Counted from the first letter of the stretch, positions 53,586-63,483 are shown. The stretch is DNA of 64,000 nucleotides from Clostridiaceae bacterium BL-3 (GCA_902809985.1 CADDXC010000001.1:1798001-1862000), one strand, 5' to 3'. Numbers and translations are program-made. The notes: generated by a model from the letters alone, not told the origin.

Positions 53586-54385
53586 CTATTCCGGATCTGC
53601 CGTATCTATAAATATTTCTTTAAAGCTTTTATTCCAATGTTTGTCCTCTTCATCCGATTCCGATCCAAAACCAAACCATCCCGTTTTGCCTTTTTCATGC
53701 CATTTTCCATCTGGAGTAATTACGGCATATGTGGCAAATGAGCTTTCTATTCTTGCATACTCTTCTTTACTGGAATATTTGTCTACATAGTATTCTTTCT
53801 TGTAGATATCCCACTTTATAAGCTCTTTCTCCTTTTCATCCTTTGGTGCATCACCATCGACTTTTAATTCCCAGAACCTGATAAACCTTTCATATTCTTT
53901 TCTATCTACTGAAAAATCTATGTCTTTTATTTTTGCTGAATCTACTCTATTCTCAGGAATTATTTCTTCTTTATTGGTCCAACTTCTTGTTCCATAATTC
54001 CCTGATGTGGCAAGTGGCTTTAACCTTAGCAGTCCGGACCACCTACCGCCTATTTGATACCAGTCCCACTTTGCATTGGGATTTTCCCAGTATCCATACC
54101 TATTTTTATCTGAGTCTTTAGAAAATCCGCAATATTCTTCCATATATTTGTCAAACGACGGATATATTTCTGTGAATTTGGTTTTAACTTTTTTGTATCC
54201 ATCTTTAGGTATTCCATTTTTCTTAAACCTTTCATCCCATGAATATAATAATTTCCCATCGGGGCACCTTACCATGTCGATTTCTTCATTCTTGTAATTG
54301 TCAAGTTCTCTTGATATGGTGCAAGTAATTCTTCTACTGTATTTCCCCCTTCTTCTGTTAATACTGCAACTGCAAAATGACTCAT
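53586..54385 (-). pseudogene. Frameshifted conserved phage/plasmid protein (MSHF family)
   Basis: ATG 54385, after AAGGTGG, starts MSHFAVAVLTEEGGNTVEELLAPYQE, but that frame stops soon. The continuation is in another frame (LDNYKNEEIDMVRCPDGKLLYSW and on to 53586). One missing base near 54306 would restore a single protein of about 266 residues. The W-rich middle (WYQIGGRWSGLLRL) is typical of this uncharacterised family. It could be a sequencing error or true inactivation. Confidence 0.65.
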
Positions 54386-54466
54386 AATACATTCCACCTT
54401 TTCTTATTTTTTTATTTTTATATATAAAAAGCTGCCTTAAAGACAGTTTTCAACACTAATATTTAG

Positions 54467-54566
54467 GCCATACAGCCAATACCAAATGTTACCCACATGA
54501 GCATTAACCAATTTCCTTATATACTTAATATGTGGTAAAAATAGAGCAAAAAAAATTAGTTAGTTT
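54467..54566 (-). promoter_or_regulatory. Conserved upstream element E (long form)
   Basis: This about 100-bp block parallels 48991-49088 and lies 80 bp before the MSHF-family gene. Between it and the gene a hairpin CTGCC-TTAAA-GACAG (54432-54446) occurs, which could be an attenuator. Confidence 0.5.
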
Positions 54567-54593
54567 AAATATTTAATATATTATTTAGACATA

Positions 54594-54632
54594 AAAAAGT
54601 ATCCTGACTTATTTTCTATCAAGATACTTTTA
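54594..54632 (-). terminator. Terminator upstream of element E
   Basis: AAAAAGTATC-TGA and TCA-GATACTTTT form a stem ending in a T-run on both strands; it follows the decayed polysaccharide deacetylase gene. Confidence 0.7.
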
Positions 54633-54684
54633 TAAAAGCATATAAGAATCAGATATATACTCATTTCCACTTCATACTATTTAC

Positions 54685-55070
54685 TTATTTTATTATTCCA
54701 AGATTTATCATTTCTTTTTCTTCTGCTTCCGTTAAATCTTCAAATGTTCTAAAGATAAATCCCTGCTTTTTTAAATATGATATCATTTCGAGTAGTGATT
54801 CTACTGTAAAATGTTTATAATAAGTGTCATGCATAAATATTACTGCAAATTTTTTATCCTTGCACTGAATCCTAACATTTTTTTATTTTTTCAATTTGTA
54901 TTATTTAAAGTTAAGAATACCTCCTTAGACAATTTCTGAACGCTTTCATTTTCAAATTTGTTAGTACTTACATTAAATTTGTTTGCATAAGCAATATTAT
55001 TAGCATTCAATACTATAAGCAATATTGCAATTATAAGGATATCATAGCAAGAAATATAAAACTTTCTCAT
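54685..55070 (-). pseudogene. Decayed polysaccharide deacetylase gene
   Basis: ATG 55070 after AGAGGTG starts a signal peptide (MRKFYISCYDILIIAILLIVL) and reaches VQKLSKEVFLTLNNTN, which recalls the deacetylase motif LTFDDGP in degraded form, then stops. Further on, in another frame, the C-terminus of a NodB-type deacetylase appears (KKFAVIFMHDTYYKHFTVESLLEMISYLKKQGFIFRTFEDL) to a stop at 54685. The central catalytic domain is deleted. Confidence 0.6.
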
Positions 55071-55146
55071 AAGAAAAACACCTCTATTTACTAAAAGTAA
55101 GCGATAAATTATCAGGTGTGTGTTTACAAAAACAAAGACCATTCAT

Positions 55147-55245
55147 TTAGAGTGATCTTATTTTTGCCATTTGTTCTTTTTGCAGGAAGGCTGAACCCAT
55201 GGATCTCAGGACAGGGTATTCTTCTAAAAATCCAGAAGAATTTTT
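55147..55245 (-). other. Possible gene remnant at the element/chromosome boundary
   Basis: A minus-strand stretch reads SSGFLEEYPVLRSMGSAFLQ, then KEQMAKIRSL and a stop, and looks protein-like, but there is no start and the family is unknown. The rest of 55143-55400 is AT-rich without recognisable signals; the change from element to sugar-acid operon occurs here. Confidence 0.25.
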
Positions 55246-55400
55246 TATTATTTTAAAAAAATTTTTATACTATATACTGCGTCAATGAAGAATATAATTA
55301 TTATTGAACCCCGAAAATCTATTTATATCACCCAACAGGTTATCCTCTCTCATTCCCATCCCTTTATAACGCCTTCCTCCATGCTCAAGAATATTAATAT

Positions 55401-55437
55401 AAAATGCCTGGAAAGATGAATATCACCAGGCATTTTT
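55401..55437 (-). terminator. Terminator of the sugar-acid operon
   Basis: AAAATGCCTGG and CCAGGCATTTTT form a strong 11-bp stem about 40 bp after the pdxA2-like stop. Confidence 0.9.
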
Positions 55438-55475
55438 GCATTAATTAATATTTTATGGAATTACAAGTTTTCTGT

Positions 55476-56510
55476 TCAACTTTTAGAATTAGCAAATTTG
55501 ACACCATATTCTATAGAATTAATAAGGCTTTCTTCATTAGCTGTACCTTTTCCAGCCTTACCAAAAGCAGTTCCATGATCTACTGAAACTCTTATTATGG
55601 GAAGTCCAAGAGTTATATTGACTCCACTTACAGAAGTCCACTTTTTCTTTTGTTCGTCCCAGTTAAATCCAACGACTTTCATGGGAATATGACCCTGGTC
55701 GTGATACATTGCAACCACTATGTCATACTGCCCGCCTTTCGCTTTCGAAAACACTGTATCAGGAGGCACAGGTCCTTCAACATTTATTCCAATTTTCTTT
55801 GCTTTTTCTATAGCAGGTTCTATTTCTTCTTTCTCTTCAAAACCAAACATACCGTTTTCTCCGGCATGTGGATTTAAACCTGCTACCCCTACCTTTGGAC
55901 TATTTATTCCAAGCTTTTTACATGTATCATTTGCAAGCTTTATTACTTCAAACACTCTATCTTTTTTTACACGATCACAAGCTTCTCTTAGGGAAACATG
56001 AGTAGACACATGGACAGCTCTTAGATTACCGCATGCCAGCATCATGGTATAATTTTTAGTTTTTGTATAGTACGCATATATTTCAGTATGACCTGAATAA
56101 TGAAATCCGGCAAGATTCATCGCTTCCTTGTTAATTGGTCCCGTTATGGTAGCATCTATCTTTTTATCCAGGGCAAGTTCAATCACTTTTTTTACAGATT
56201 CAAAAGCTGCTCTTCCTGCCATAGCTGATACTTTCCCATGAACAAGATGCTGCATATCTGTATTTTCAAGATCATACACATCCATAGTACCATACTCAAA
56301 CATTGCATCATTCACATCTGAAATTCTATTTATTTTTAGATTTACATTGGCGATTTTCACTGCCTGTGTCATAACATTGGCATCGCCTACAACTATAGGC
56401 CTGCATATTTCATACACTCTTTCTTTTGCCAGGGCTTTTGCCGCAATTTCAGGACCTATTCCCGCGGGATCTCCCATTGTAATACCAAGTATCGGTTTTT
56501 TGTCAACCAT
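55476..56510 (-). CDS. pdxA2: PdxA2-like 4-phospho-sugar-acid dehydrogenase
   Basis: The start at 56510 (MVDKKPILGITMGDPAGIGPE) follows GAAAGGATG; an ATG three codons earlier is too close to that site. The 344-residue protein has the PdxA metal and substrate motifs SGHTEIYAYYT, GLNPHAGENGMFG and AMYHDQGHIPMKVVGF. Its place beside a DUF1537 kinase argues for PdxA2 (oxidation and decarboxylation of 4-phospho-D-erythronate or -threonate) rather than vitamin B6 synthesis. Last gene of the operon. Confidence 0.85.
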   Translation of the reverse strand: MVDKKPILGITMGDPAGIGPEIAAKALAKERVYEICRPIVVGDANVMTQAVKIANVNLKINRISDVNDAMFEYGTMDVYDLENTDMQHLVHGKVSAMAGRAAFESVKKVIELALDKKIDATITGPINKEAMNLAGFHYSGHTEIYAYYTKTKNYTMMLACGNLRAVHVSTHVSLREACDRVKKDRVFEVIKLANDTCKKLGINSPKVGVAGLNPHAGENGMFGFEEKEEIEPAIEKAKKIGINVEGPVPPDTVFSKAKGGQYDIVVAMYHDQGHIPMKVVGFNWDEQKKKWTSVSGVNITLGLPIIRVSVDHGTAFGKAGKGTANEESLINSIEYGVKFANSKS

Positions 56511-56549
56511 TTGTTTCATCCTTTCATTACTATAAATTTTCTATAAAAC

Positions 56550-57485
56550 TTAAACAGCACCCTTTGCATCCACATATAGGGAATATATAGAGGAAGATGA
56601 TGCCATAAAAAGACGATTCCCACCTTTGCCTCCAAAACAAAGATTCGCACAACGTTCAGGTAAGTCAATTGCACCAATACATTTTCCGATATTATCAAAG
56701 ACTCTGACACCATCGCGCCCTTCTCCTTCACCCCAACCACACCAAAGATTTCCGTCATCGTCAACTCTAAAGCCATCAGGTCTTCCATTATCATTGGCAG
56801 CTGAAATTAGTACTTTTTTTGACCCGCAAACTTTTCCATTGCAAATTGGATATTGAACAATTTGTAATGGATCCGTTCCAGAGTCTACTACATATAAAAG
56901 GGATTCATCAGGAGAAAAAGCAAGTCCGTTTGGCATTATCATATCTACGATTTGCATTTCAACAGAACCTGTAACCGGATCTATTCGATAAACAGCCGGT
57001 TTTAATTCTTGATTTTCTCCCGTGCCACCTTCATAAAAACTTCTCAGGCCAAAAGTAGGATCTGAAAACCAAACTGCACCATCTGAAGCCGTTACAACAT
57101 CATTTGGAGAGTTCAAACGTTTTCCTTTAAAGTTATCTGCAATAACAGTAACCGATCCATTACGCTCAGTTCTTGTTACTCGCCTGCTGGCATGTTCGCA
57201 AGTAACTAATAATCCATTTTGATCTCTGGTATTTCCATTTGAAAAGTGCGATGGCTTTCTAAAAACAAAAACTGTATTATCAGGTTCATAATATCCCATA
57301 ATGCGATCATTAGGAAGGTCACTCCAAAGCAGACATTGCCAGTCACCAAACCAAACCGGTCCTTCACACCATCGGTATCCTGTGGCGATACATTCTACAC
57401 CGGCATGCTTTACAAGATACTTAGAGAATTTTGGATCTATAACACGAACCCTGGGATCCGGATATCTCTCACACATCATAAACAT
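56550..57485 (-). CDS. SMP-30/gluconolactonase-family lactonase
   Basis: AGGAGG precedes ATG 57485. The 311-residue beta-propeller has the metal-site residues in CEGPVWF (Glu), LNSPNDVV (Asn), IMPNGLAFSPDES (Asn) and GRPDGFRVDDDGNLW (Asp). It should open a sugar-acid lactone to the free acid in the cytoplasm, feeding the kinase or dehydrogenases of the operon. The substrate is not predictable. Confidence 0.88.
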   Translation of the reverse strand: MFMMCERYPDPRVRVIDPKFSKYLVKHAGVECIATGYRWCEGPVWFGDWQCLLWSDLPNDRIMGYYEPDNTVFVFRKPSHFSNGNTRDQNGLLVTCEHASRRVTRTERNGSVTVIADNFKGKRLNSPNDVVTASDGAVWFSDPTFGLRSFYEGGTGENQELKPAVYRIDPVTGSVEMQIVDMIMPNGLAFSPDESLLYVVDSGTDPLQIVQYPICNGKVCGSKKVLISAANDNGRPDGFRVDDDGNLWCGWGEGEGRDGVRVFDNIGKCIGAIDLPERCANLCFGGKGGNRLFMASSSSIYSLYVDAKGAV

Positions 57486-57611
57486 TTTTTATACCTCCTA
57501 AAATAAAAATACTTAAATTATTATAATTAAATGTATCTACAACAACCATATAAACGATATATTACCTCATTAACAAAACAGAAATATAATTTGTCTGGAA
57601 ATTAGAACTTC

Positions 57612-58946
57612 TCAATGTAGTTTCATGGGCTCAAGTTTTGGCATAATCAAGTAAGCAAATGCCCCTACGAGAGCAACAATACCGGATATAATAAAGGGTA
57701 AAGTGTAAGAATTACTAATTCCAAGCAGTACACCAATCAGAATTGGACAAACTATTCCAGAAATATTCGCTGCAGCATTCTGTACACCGCCTATAGTGCC
57801 GATCATATTACTGTTTGGCGCAACATCAGCAGGAAGCGTCCATACAACAGATCCCGCTCCAGTAGCCGCTCCATTTGCTATGCAAAGAACAGTCACAGTA
57901 AACCAGATATTGTGGGAAATAGCAGCCAGACCAATTACGCAGCTCAATAACAAACCCACGATCAGGGGAACTTTTCTTGATATTGTTGTTGAATATCCCC
58001 TTCTATAAAGCTGATCACAGGCGATCCCGCCAATCCACCCACCAATCATGGCAGCAATTCCTGGTAAAATGCCGATAAAACCAAAGGTAAGAAGCTTAAG
58101 GTGATAAGTATTGATCATGTAAGTAGGAAACCATGTAAAGAAAAAGTAAGAGACAAAATTAATGGAGAAAAACCCTACCATCATACACCACATGGTTTTT
58201 TGCTTAAATAATTTTGCTACTGCATATTTGGGAAGCTCTTTTGAAACATCCTCTTTTACTTCTTCCTGATCAGACTCGATAAGATTTAGTTCCTCCTCAG
58301 TGATACTGTTGTACTGTCTCGGCGTTTTATAGTATTTCAACCATATAAATCCCCAAATAGCTGCAATACCACCAACAACTGCAAAGGATAAACGCCATCC
58401 AATAGTAGTAATTAGAACTGCAAGAAGTGGAGTGGCAACAGTACCGCCAAGTTTTGATGCATTGTTAAATGTACCGCTTGCAAAGCTGCGTTCCTTCTTT
58501 GGAAACCATTCCTTAATAGCTTTGCTGCCGGAAGTATAAAGAGGTGATTCCGCAGCACCAAGGACAAAACGAAGTCCGAAAAAGGAAAAGAAACCTCTTG
58601 AAAGTGCATTCAATGCTGTTGATAATCCCCAGATAATCGAAGCAAAGCCTTGTGTCAACCTTGGTCCAATCTTATCGCCTATGTATCCTGCCGGTAGTTG
58701 GAAAATAACATATGACCAGAAGAATCCAGAAAGAATAACACCTGTCACAGCGGGTGTCATATGAATATCTTTCATGATATACGGCAATGCGATACTTAAT
58801 GTTGATCTATCCAAGTAGTTGAATGCCACACCCAATGACAGTACGCCCAGCATAACCCATCGACGGCCGGCTTTTTTGCGCATATTATCCGATTTGTTTA
58901 AAGTGCTTTGATTACTTACAGCTGCCTTTTTATTTTGCATGCTCAT
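57612..58946 (-). CDS. MFS transporter of the anion:cation symporter type
   Basis: The 444-residue protein has 12 predicted membrane helices, the MFS motif between TM2 and TM3 (GYIGDKIGPRLTQG) and a central charged loop (EELNLIESDQEEVKEDVSKE). The start region ends with RRWVMLGVLSLGVAFNYLDRSTLSIALPYI, typical of GudP/ExuT-like sugar-acid transporters. It probably imports the acid the operon degrades. Gaps of 111 bp upstream and 126 bp downstream are larger than elsewhere in the operon. Confidence 0.88.
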   Translation of the reverse strand: MSMQNKKAAVSNQSTLNKSDNMRKKAGRRWVMLGVLSLGVAFNYLDRSTLSIALPYIMKDIHMTPAVTGVILSGFFWSYVIFQLPAGYIGDKIGPRLTQGFASIIWGLSTALNALSRGFFSFFGLRFVLGAAESPLYTSGSKAIKEWFPKKERSFASGTFNNASKLGGTVATPLLAVLITTIGWRLSFAVVGGIAAIWGFIWLKYYKTPRQYNSITEEELNLIESDQEEVKEDVSKELPKYAVAKLFKQKTMWCMMVGFFSINFVSYFFFTWFPTYMINTYHLKLLTFGFIGILPGIAAMIGGWIGGIACDQLYRRGYSTTISRKVPLIVGLLLSCVIGLAAISHNIWFTVTVLCIANGAATGAGSVVWTLPADVAPNSNMIGTIGGVQNAAANISGIVCPILIGVLLGISNSYTLPFIISGIVALVGAFAYLIMPKLEPMKLH

Positions 58947-59057
58947 TATTATTTATTCCCCTTCCCATGGCTTGCATCTCACTAGATGTTGAGCCTAAAT
59001 GTAAAATATATAATTTCTCAATGGCCAATCTGTCTTACCTTTTAGCCATTAAGCTTT

Positions 59058-60008
59058 CTACAGACCATTCACAATAAAATTTGGTGTACTTTTTTTTATC
59101 AATACATTTATAATATTTTCTACGCATGTCATTCCAAGTGCATTGACCGCCTCTGCAGTATATCCCGCTATATGAGGCGATGCTATAAAATTTGGTAATT
59201 CAAATAGCGAATTCGTTTTCACCGGTTCTTCAGAAAAAACGTCAATGGCAGCTCCTGAAATTATTTTTTCTTTCAATGCTCTGTAAAGATCACTTTCTGC
59301 TACAATCCCTCCGCGTGAAGCATTTATTAGATACGCAGTACTTTTCATAAGCTTTAATTTACTCAGATCTATCAAATTTTTTGTTTTTTCAACCAGCGGA
59401 ATATGAATGGTAACAAAATCACTCTGCTTTAGCAGTTCTTCAAAGGATAAAAATTCGATTTCATTCCGGCCTGCAAATTCTCTGTCCGGATAGGGATCAT
59501 AGGCCAGTACTCTCATATTAAAGCCTTTTGCCCTCAAGGCAACTTGTTTTCCAATGTTTCCAAGCCCTATAATTCCTATGGTCTTTCCATACACATCAGT
59601 TCCGAATATTCTCGGCCATTTTCCTTTTTTAGTAAGTTCATTTGCCTGAGGAATCTGCCTTGCAGCAGACAATACAAGCCCAAAGGCAAAATCTGCAACA
59701 GCATGCTTGTTAGCATTTGGTACATTTGTCACATATATATTTCTCTTTCTGGCCTCTTCAAGATCTATATTGTCAACGCCCACACCATGCTTACATATAA
59801 TTTTTAACTTTGGCGCATTGTCAAGAACTCTTGAATTTATCTGTGTAAAAGCTACTATCAGCCCATCCGCCTCCTGTATCCTGTTTATAAATTCATCTTC
59901 CCCCATATTGGCAGGCAGATACTCTGCCTGAATTCCATATTTATGCAGATATTCAATAGGTTCTTTTGAATACTTTGCAAAGGAAGGTGAAGTAGATATT
60001 ATTTTCAT
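59058..60008 (-). CDS. D-isomer-specific 2-hydroxyacid dehydrogenase
   Basis: The 316-residue protein has the NAD-binding motif IGLGNIGKQVALRAKGF (about 146-162), catalytic Arg in NASRGGIVAESDL, Glu in DVFSEEPV and His in SPHIAGYT. The family is close to phosphoglycerate dehydrogenase but lacks the ACT domain. In this operon it probably interconverts a 2-keto and a 2-hydroxy acid. Confidence 0.88.
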   Translation of the reverse strand: MKIISTSPSFAKYSKEPIEYLHKYGIQAEYLPANMGEDEFINRIQEADGLIVAFTQINSRVLDNAPKLKIICKHGVGVDNIDLEEARKRNIYVTNVPNANKHAVADFAFGLVLSAARQIPQANELTKKGKWPRIFGTDVYGKTIGIIGLGNIGKQVALRAKGFNMRVLAYDPYPDREFAGRNEIEFLSFEELLKQSDFVTIHIPLVEKTKNLIDLSKLKLMKSTAYLINASRGGIVAESDLYRALKEKIISGAAIDVFSEEPVKTNSLFELPNFIASPHIAGYTAEAVNALGMTCVENIINVLIKKSTPNFIVNGL

Positions 60009-60067
60009 TATTTAACACATCCTTTATTAAACATTTAATATCAAGCTAGCACAACTTTAAAGCTATC

Positions 60068-61387
60068 TTATAATTTCCTCTTAACGGCATTGTTTACATC
60101 TTTCAATACATTTCCCTGTAATATAAAAGCAGCTTTAACCATAGACATTTCCGATCCAAAACTTCCCGCTTTTGTCACAGCAAAAATTTTACTCTTCTTC
60201 TCTAGCATTCCAAATGGTATTCCAGGTTCCATTTCTCCCAATAACTTAAATTCATCAACATTTAAATTGTCAAATACCTGATATGCTATATCTCCTCCTG
60301 TGACAAACAGGTTTTTTATTTTAAACTTATTAACCACACATGCTGATACTTCTCCTAAAAATTTTGAAATCATGTTGCTAATTTGAATCATACTATATCC
60401 TTGTTTTATTCCCATTTCTTGAGTTCGTTTTACTTCGGCAGAGGAAAATATAGCAACATTCTTATTTAAATTTATAGAATTAGACACCTTCCTCATTATT
60501 TCACCCAATTCACTTTTTCTGCTTTTATCATTTAAAATAACCTTCGCAGATTTAACCTCTATTCCCACCGTATCAGTACTGCATAATAATCTATCCAGCT
60601 GTTTTCTGCTGCATTTACTTACACTTCCAACTACAAACAAAATTTTATTACTATTTTTGGGCAACCCATCTGACTTATAAATTCTTTGTTTAATCCCATA
60701 AGTAGGTGGTAAAAACTCCATAAGCCCTGCAGACCCACACCATATAACAGAGAACTCAGTTATTTTTATAAAAGAAGTTATCTTTTTTAAATCATTCTCA
60801 TTAACTGTATCTACTGTAATATAAGACGTATTGTTATTTTTAAAATTAACCAAGCATTTAAAAACATGTTCATACCCCTGAATCAAATCATCGTGAGAAA
60901 TGTGACCTACACTTTTATTAGATTGCTTTTCAATTAACCGGTAGATGACAGAATCTTCTACTGGTGTCTTAGGATCTCTCACTACTTCCGTTTCAGTCAA
61001 TTTTTTATGATTAAGATAATAAGTTCCATTTATTACCTGCCTTCCATTTTTAGGGTAAGCTGGTACAATAATAACAAAATCTTTTTGAAATACATCTTGC
61101 ATAGCATTGATTTCTTGTCCAATATTTCCTCTCATTGTAGAATCTATTTTTTTATAAACTATATCAAAAGGCTTACCTTTTAAATATCTAGAAACATATT
61201 TTACTCGTTCATAAGCTTCTTCTTCAGATATATCACGACTATTTGTATTATATATAACTGCATCATTTTTTTTTAAAGATAATTTATCCCAGTTTAGAAT
61301 TACAGAAACATTTAATCCATATTGAACTAACTGTCCTCCACAATCACTGGCACCCGTTAAATCATCTGAAATAACTGCTATCCTCAT
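60068..61387 (-). CDS. Four-carbon acid sugar kinase (DUF1537 family)
   Basis: The 439-residue protein has the N-terminal motif ISDDLTGASDCGGQLV, KKIDSTMRGNIGQEI and the C-terminal TGGDIAYQVFDNL with IPFGML. This is the OtnK/DtnK/DenK type, which phosphorylates acids such as D-threonate or D-erythronate at C4. The pairing with pdxA2 is the known kinase-dehydrogenase couple. GGAGAAAG precedes the ATG. Confidence 0.9.
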   Translation of the reverse strand: MRIAVISDDLTGASDCGGQLVQYGLNVSVILNWDKLSLKKNDAVIYNTNSRDISEEEAYERVKYVSRYLKGKPFDIVYKKIDSTMRGNIGQEINAMQDVFQKDFVIIVPAYPKNGRQVINGTYYLNHKKLTETEVVRDPKTPVEDSVIYRLIEKQSNKSVGHISHDDLIQGYEHVFKCLVNFKNNNTSYITVDTVNENDLKKITSFIKITEFSVIWCGSAGLMEFLPPTYGIKQRIYKSDGLPKNSNKILFVVGSVSKCSRKQLDRLLCSTDTVGIEVKSAKVILNDKSRKSELGEIMRKVSNSINLNKNVAIFSSAEVKRTQEMGIKQGYSMIQISNMISKFLGEVSACVVNKFKIKNLFVTGGDIAYQVFDNLNVDEFKLLGEMEPGIPFGMLEKKSKIFAVTKAGSFGSEMSMVKAAFILQGNVLKDVNNAVKRKL

Positions 61388-61404
61388 TCACTTTCTCCGT
61401 CTAC

Positions 61405-62568
61405 TTATTTTAATAATTTACTATAGATATTTTCTATATCTTTTATACTTAATTTTTTAGGATTATTGCCCAGAAGCCGGGTAACCTTAGAGGCAGCTAC
61501 AGCTAATCCGTGAATGTCGTCTTTCTTAACTCCGTATTCCTTTAAATCCTGAGGAATTTCCAAAATCTTAATCCATTCTCTAAGCCGTTCTATTACCTTC
61601 TCTGCAACTTTATTTGCAGGAAGGTTTCTCTCAATTCCCATGGGCTCTGCCACATCATAAAGCCTATCAGTGATACAATCCATATTAAATTCCATTACAT
61701 GAGGTAACAGCATTGAATTTGCGACCCCATGTGCTATTTTAAAACTTCCTCCAAGTGGATATGCCAGTGCATGAACTGCAGCTGTTCCCGCAGCTGTTAA
61801 TGCCATACCTCCAAAAAGAGATCCCAAGATCATATTTTCTCTTGCCTTAATAGATTTACCATTTTCATAGGCTTCCACTATACTGGATGATATCAATTTT
61901 ATTGATCTCAATGCAAACATATCACTTATTGGATTGGCTTTATTTGAAATATAGGATTCAAGAGAATGAATAAAAGCATCCATACCTGTAGACGCTGTAA
62001 CAGCTTTAGGAAGCCCTACGGTCAAACTTGGATCTACTAATACAAGTTTAGGAAGTAAATACCTGCTGACCATTCCTATTTTTAATTGTTCTTCAGGAAG
62101 AGTGACAATGGCATTCGGTGTTACTTCAGAACCTGTCCCGGCAGTTGTTGGGATTAACACCGTGGGAGTTCCCGGGTATTTAACCAAATTTGTACCTAAA
62201 ATCTCCTTTATTGAGTCACCGTTTGTTTCAAGTACTGCCAAAATTTTGGTAGTATCCAGAACACTTCCCCCTCCTATTCCAATCAGCACATCATAATGTT
62301 CTTTCTTTATATTGCTTGAAATATCTTCTATACTTTGTATGGTGGGTTCCGGAATAGTATTTGTATTAACATCAACTTTGATTCCCTTTTCATTTAACTG
62401 CTTAGTTATAACATCCACAAAACCTAAATCCTTCATAGGTTTTTGAGTCACGATCAACGCTGCCTTAACTTTACCTCCTATAATATCTATATTTTCTTTT
62501 AGAGTTTCAATAGAGTTTTTCCCTGCAACAATATTATCCGCCGTTTGAAATTTATAGATTTTCTGCAT
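61405..62568 (-). CDS. Iron-containing alcohol dehydrogenase
   Basis: The start at 62568 (MQKIYKFQTADNIVAG) follows GGAAGGG; the TTG 21 bases earlier is less likely. The 387-residue protein has GIGGGSVLDTTKI, PTTAGTGSEVTPNAIV, GMDAFIHSLESY and HALAYPLGGSFKIAHGVANS, with the metal-binding His residues. It probably reduces or oxidises an aldehyde/alcohol intermediate of the pathway, for example a lactaldehyde-like C3/C2 product of the aldolase. Confidence 0.88.
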   Translation of the reverse strand: MQKIYKFQTADNIVAGKNSIETLKENIDIIGGKVKAALIVTQKPMKDLGFVDVITKQLNEKGIKVDVNTNTIPEPTIQSIEDISSNIKKEHYDVLIGIGGGSVLDTTKILAVLETNGDSIKEILGTNLVKYPGTPTVLIPTTAGTGSEVTPNAIVTLPEEQLKIGMVSRYLLPKLVLVDPSLTVGLPKAVTASTGMDAFIHSLESYISNKANPISDMFALRSIKLISSSIVEAYENGKSIKARENMILGSLFGGMALTAAGTAAVHALAYPLGGSFKIAHGVANSMLLPHVMEFNMDCITDRLYDVAEPMGIERNLPANKVAEKVIERLREWIKILEIPQDLKEYGVKKDDIHGLAVAASKVTRLLGNNPKKLSIKDIENIYSKLLK

Positions 62569-62595
62569 ATAATGGTCCCTTCCTTTCAATTATGT

Positions 62596-63483
62596 TTATA
62601 CTTGTTTTTTATAAAACTCAACCATTTCTTCAACCTTTTCAAGTGCTTTACCTGTGGGCTCCACTGCCGGAAATCTTGGAGGTCCTACCGGTATATTGCT
62701 ATACAGCTCCACAGCCTTTTTCAAAACAGAAGGAAGTGTGCCGTACTTAAAGGTATCTCTAAGAGGCTGCAGATCTTCCTGGGCTTTTTGTGCCTCCTCC
62801 ATATTTCCCTTAAGCCAGTTTTGATATATGGCAACAACTATATCCGGTATCATGTTTGAAGTAGCTGCTATAGCTCCTTTCCCCCCCGCCATGAGAGTTT
62901 TAAGTATCAATGAATCCGTCCCCGCCAGTACGGAGAATTTTTCATCTTTAGTGATCTCTATATACTTTTTGATATTTTCGAAACTGCCACTGCTGTCTTT
63001 TATCCCAATTATGTTGTCCATTTTTGCCAGCTCGACTACTGTTTCTGGTTCCAAAGTCATCCCCGTTCTTCCTGGTATATTGTATAAAAGTATTGGAAGC
63101 GATACGGATTCCGCTATTTTATTGTAATGTCGAATTACTTCGCTTTGACTTGGAGTTATAAAATAGGGGGTTATAATCGAAAGAGCATCCGCTCCTATTT
63201 TCTCCATTTCTTTTGACAATTTAATTACTTCTTCTGTTCCATTTCCGCCTGTACCAACAAAAACAGGAACTCTTCCATCTACTTCTTCAATGACTTTCTC
63301 AGCAAATTCCAGCTTCTCCTTATTACTCAGTAGATGAAATTCACCATTGGTTCCCAAAATAAAAATACCATCAACACTTGATCCAATAAGATAATCAACA
63401 AGTTGTTTTGTGGCAGGGTAATTTATTTTCTGCTGCTTGTCCATAGGTGTTACCATGGCAGTTATAATTCCTTTTAAATCCAT
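62596..63483 (-). CDS. DapA/NAL-family aldolase
   Basis: ATG 63483 follows AAGGGGGA (295 residues), the usual family length; an upstream start at 63513 would lie before the ribosome site. Catalytic Tyr in LPILLYNIPGRTG and Schiff-base Lys in IIGIKDSSG; the GTNGEFHLLS loop replaces the GTTGE of true DapA. This favours a keto-sugar-acid aldolase (2-keto-3-deoxy acids) over lysine biosynthesis. First gene of the operon. Confidence 0.85.
   Translation of the reverse strand: MDLKGIITAMVTPMDKQQKINYPATKQLVDYLIGSSVDGIFILGTNGEFHLLSNKEKLEFAEKVIEEVDGRVPVFVGTGGNGTEEVIKLSKEMEKIGADALSIITPYFITPSQSEVIRHYNKIAESVSLPILLYNIPGRTGMTLEPETVVELAKMDNIIGIKDSSGSFENIKKYIEITKDEKFSVLAGTDSLILKTLMAGGKGAIAATSNMIPDIVVAIYQNWLKGNMEEAQKAQEDLQPLRDTFKYGTLPSVLKKAVELYSNIPVGPPRFPAVEPTGKALEKVEEMVEFYKKQV

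Noticed and set aside
1-55000. Relaxase, replication initiator or site-specific integrase
   Set aside because: None of the visible frames carries the expected motifs; they probably lie outside the window.
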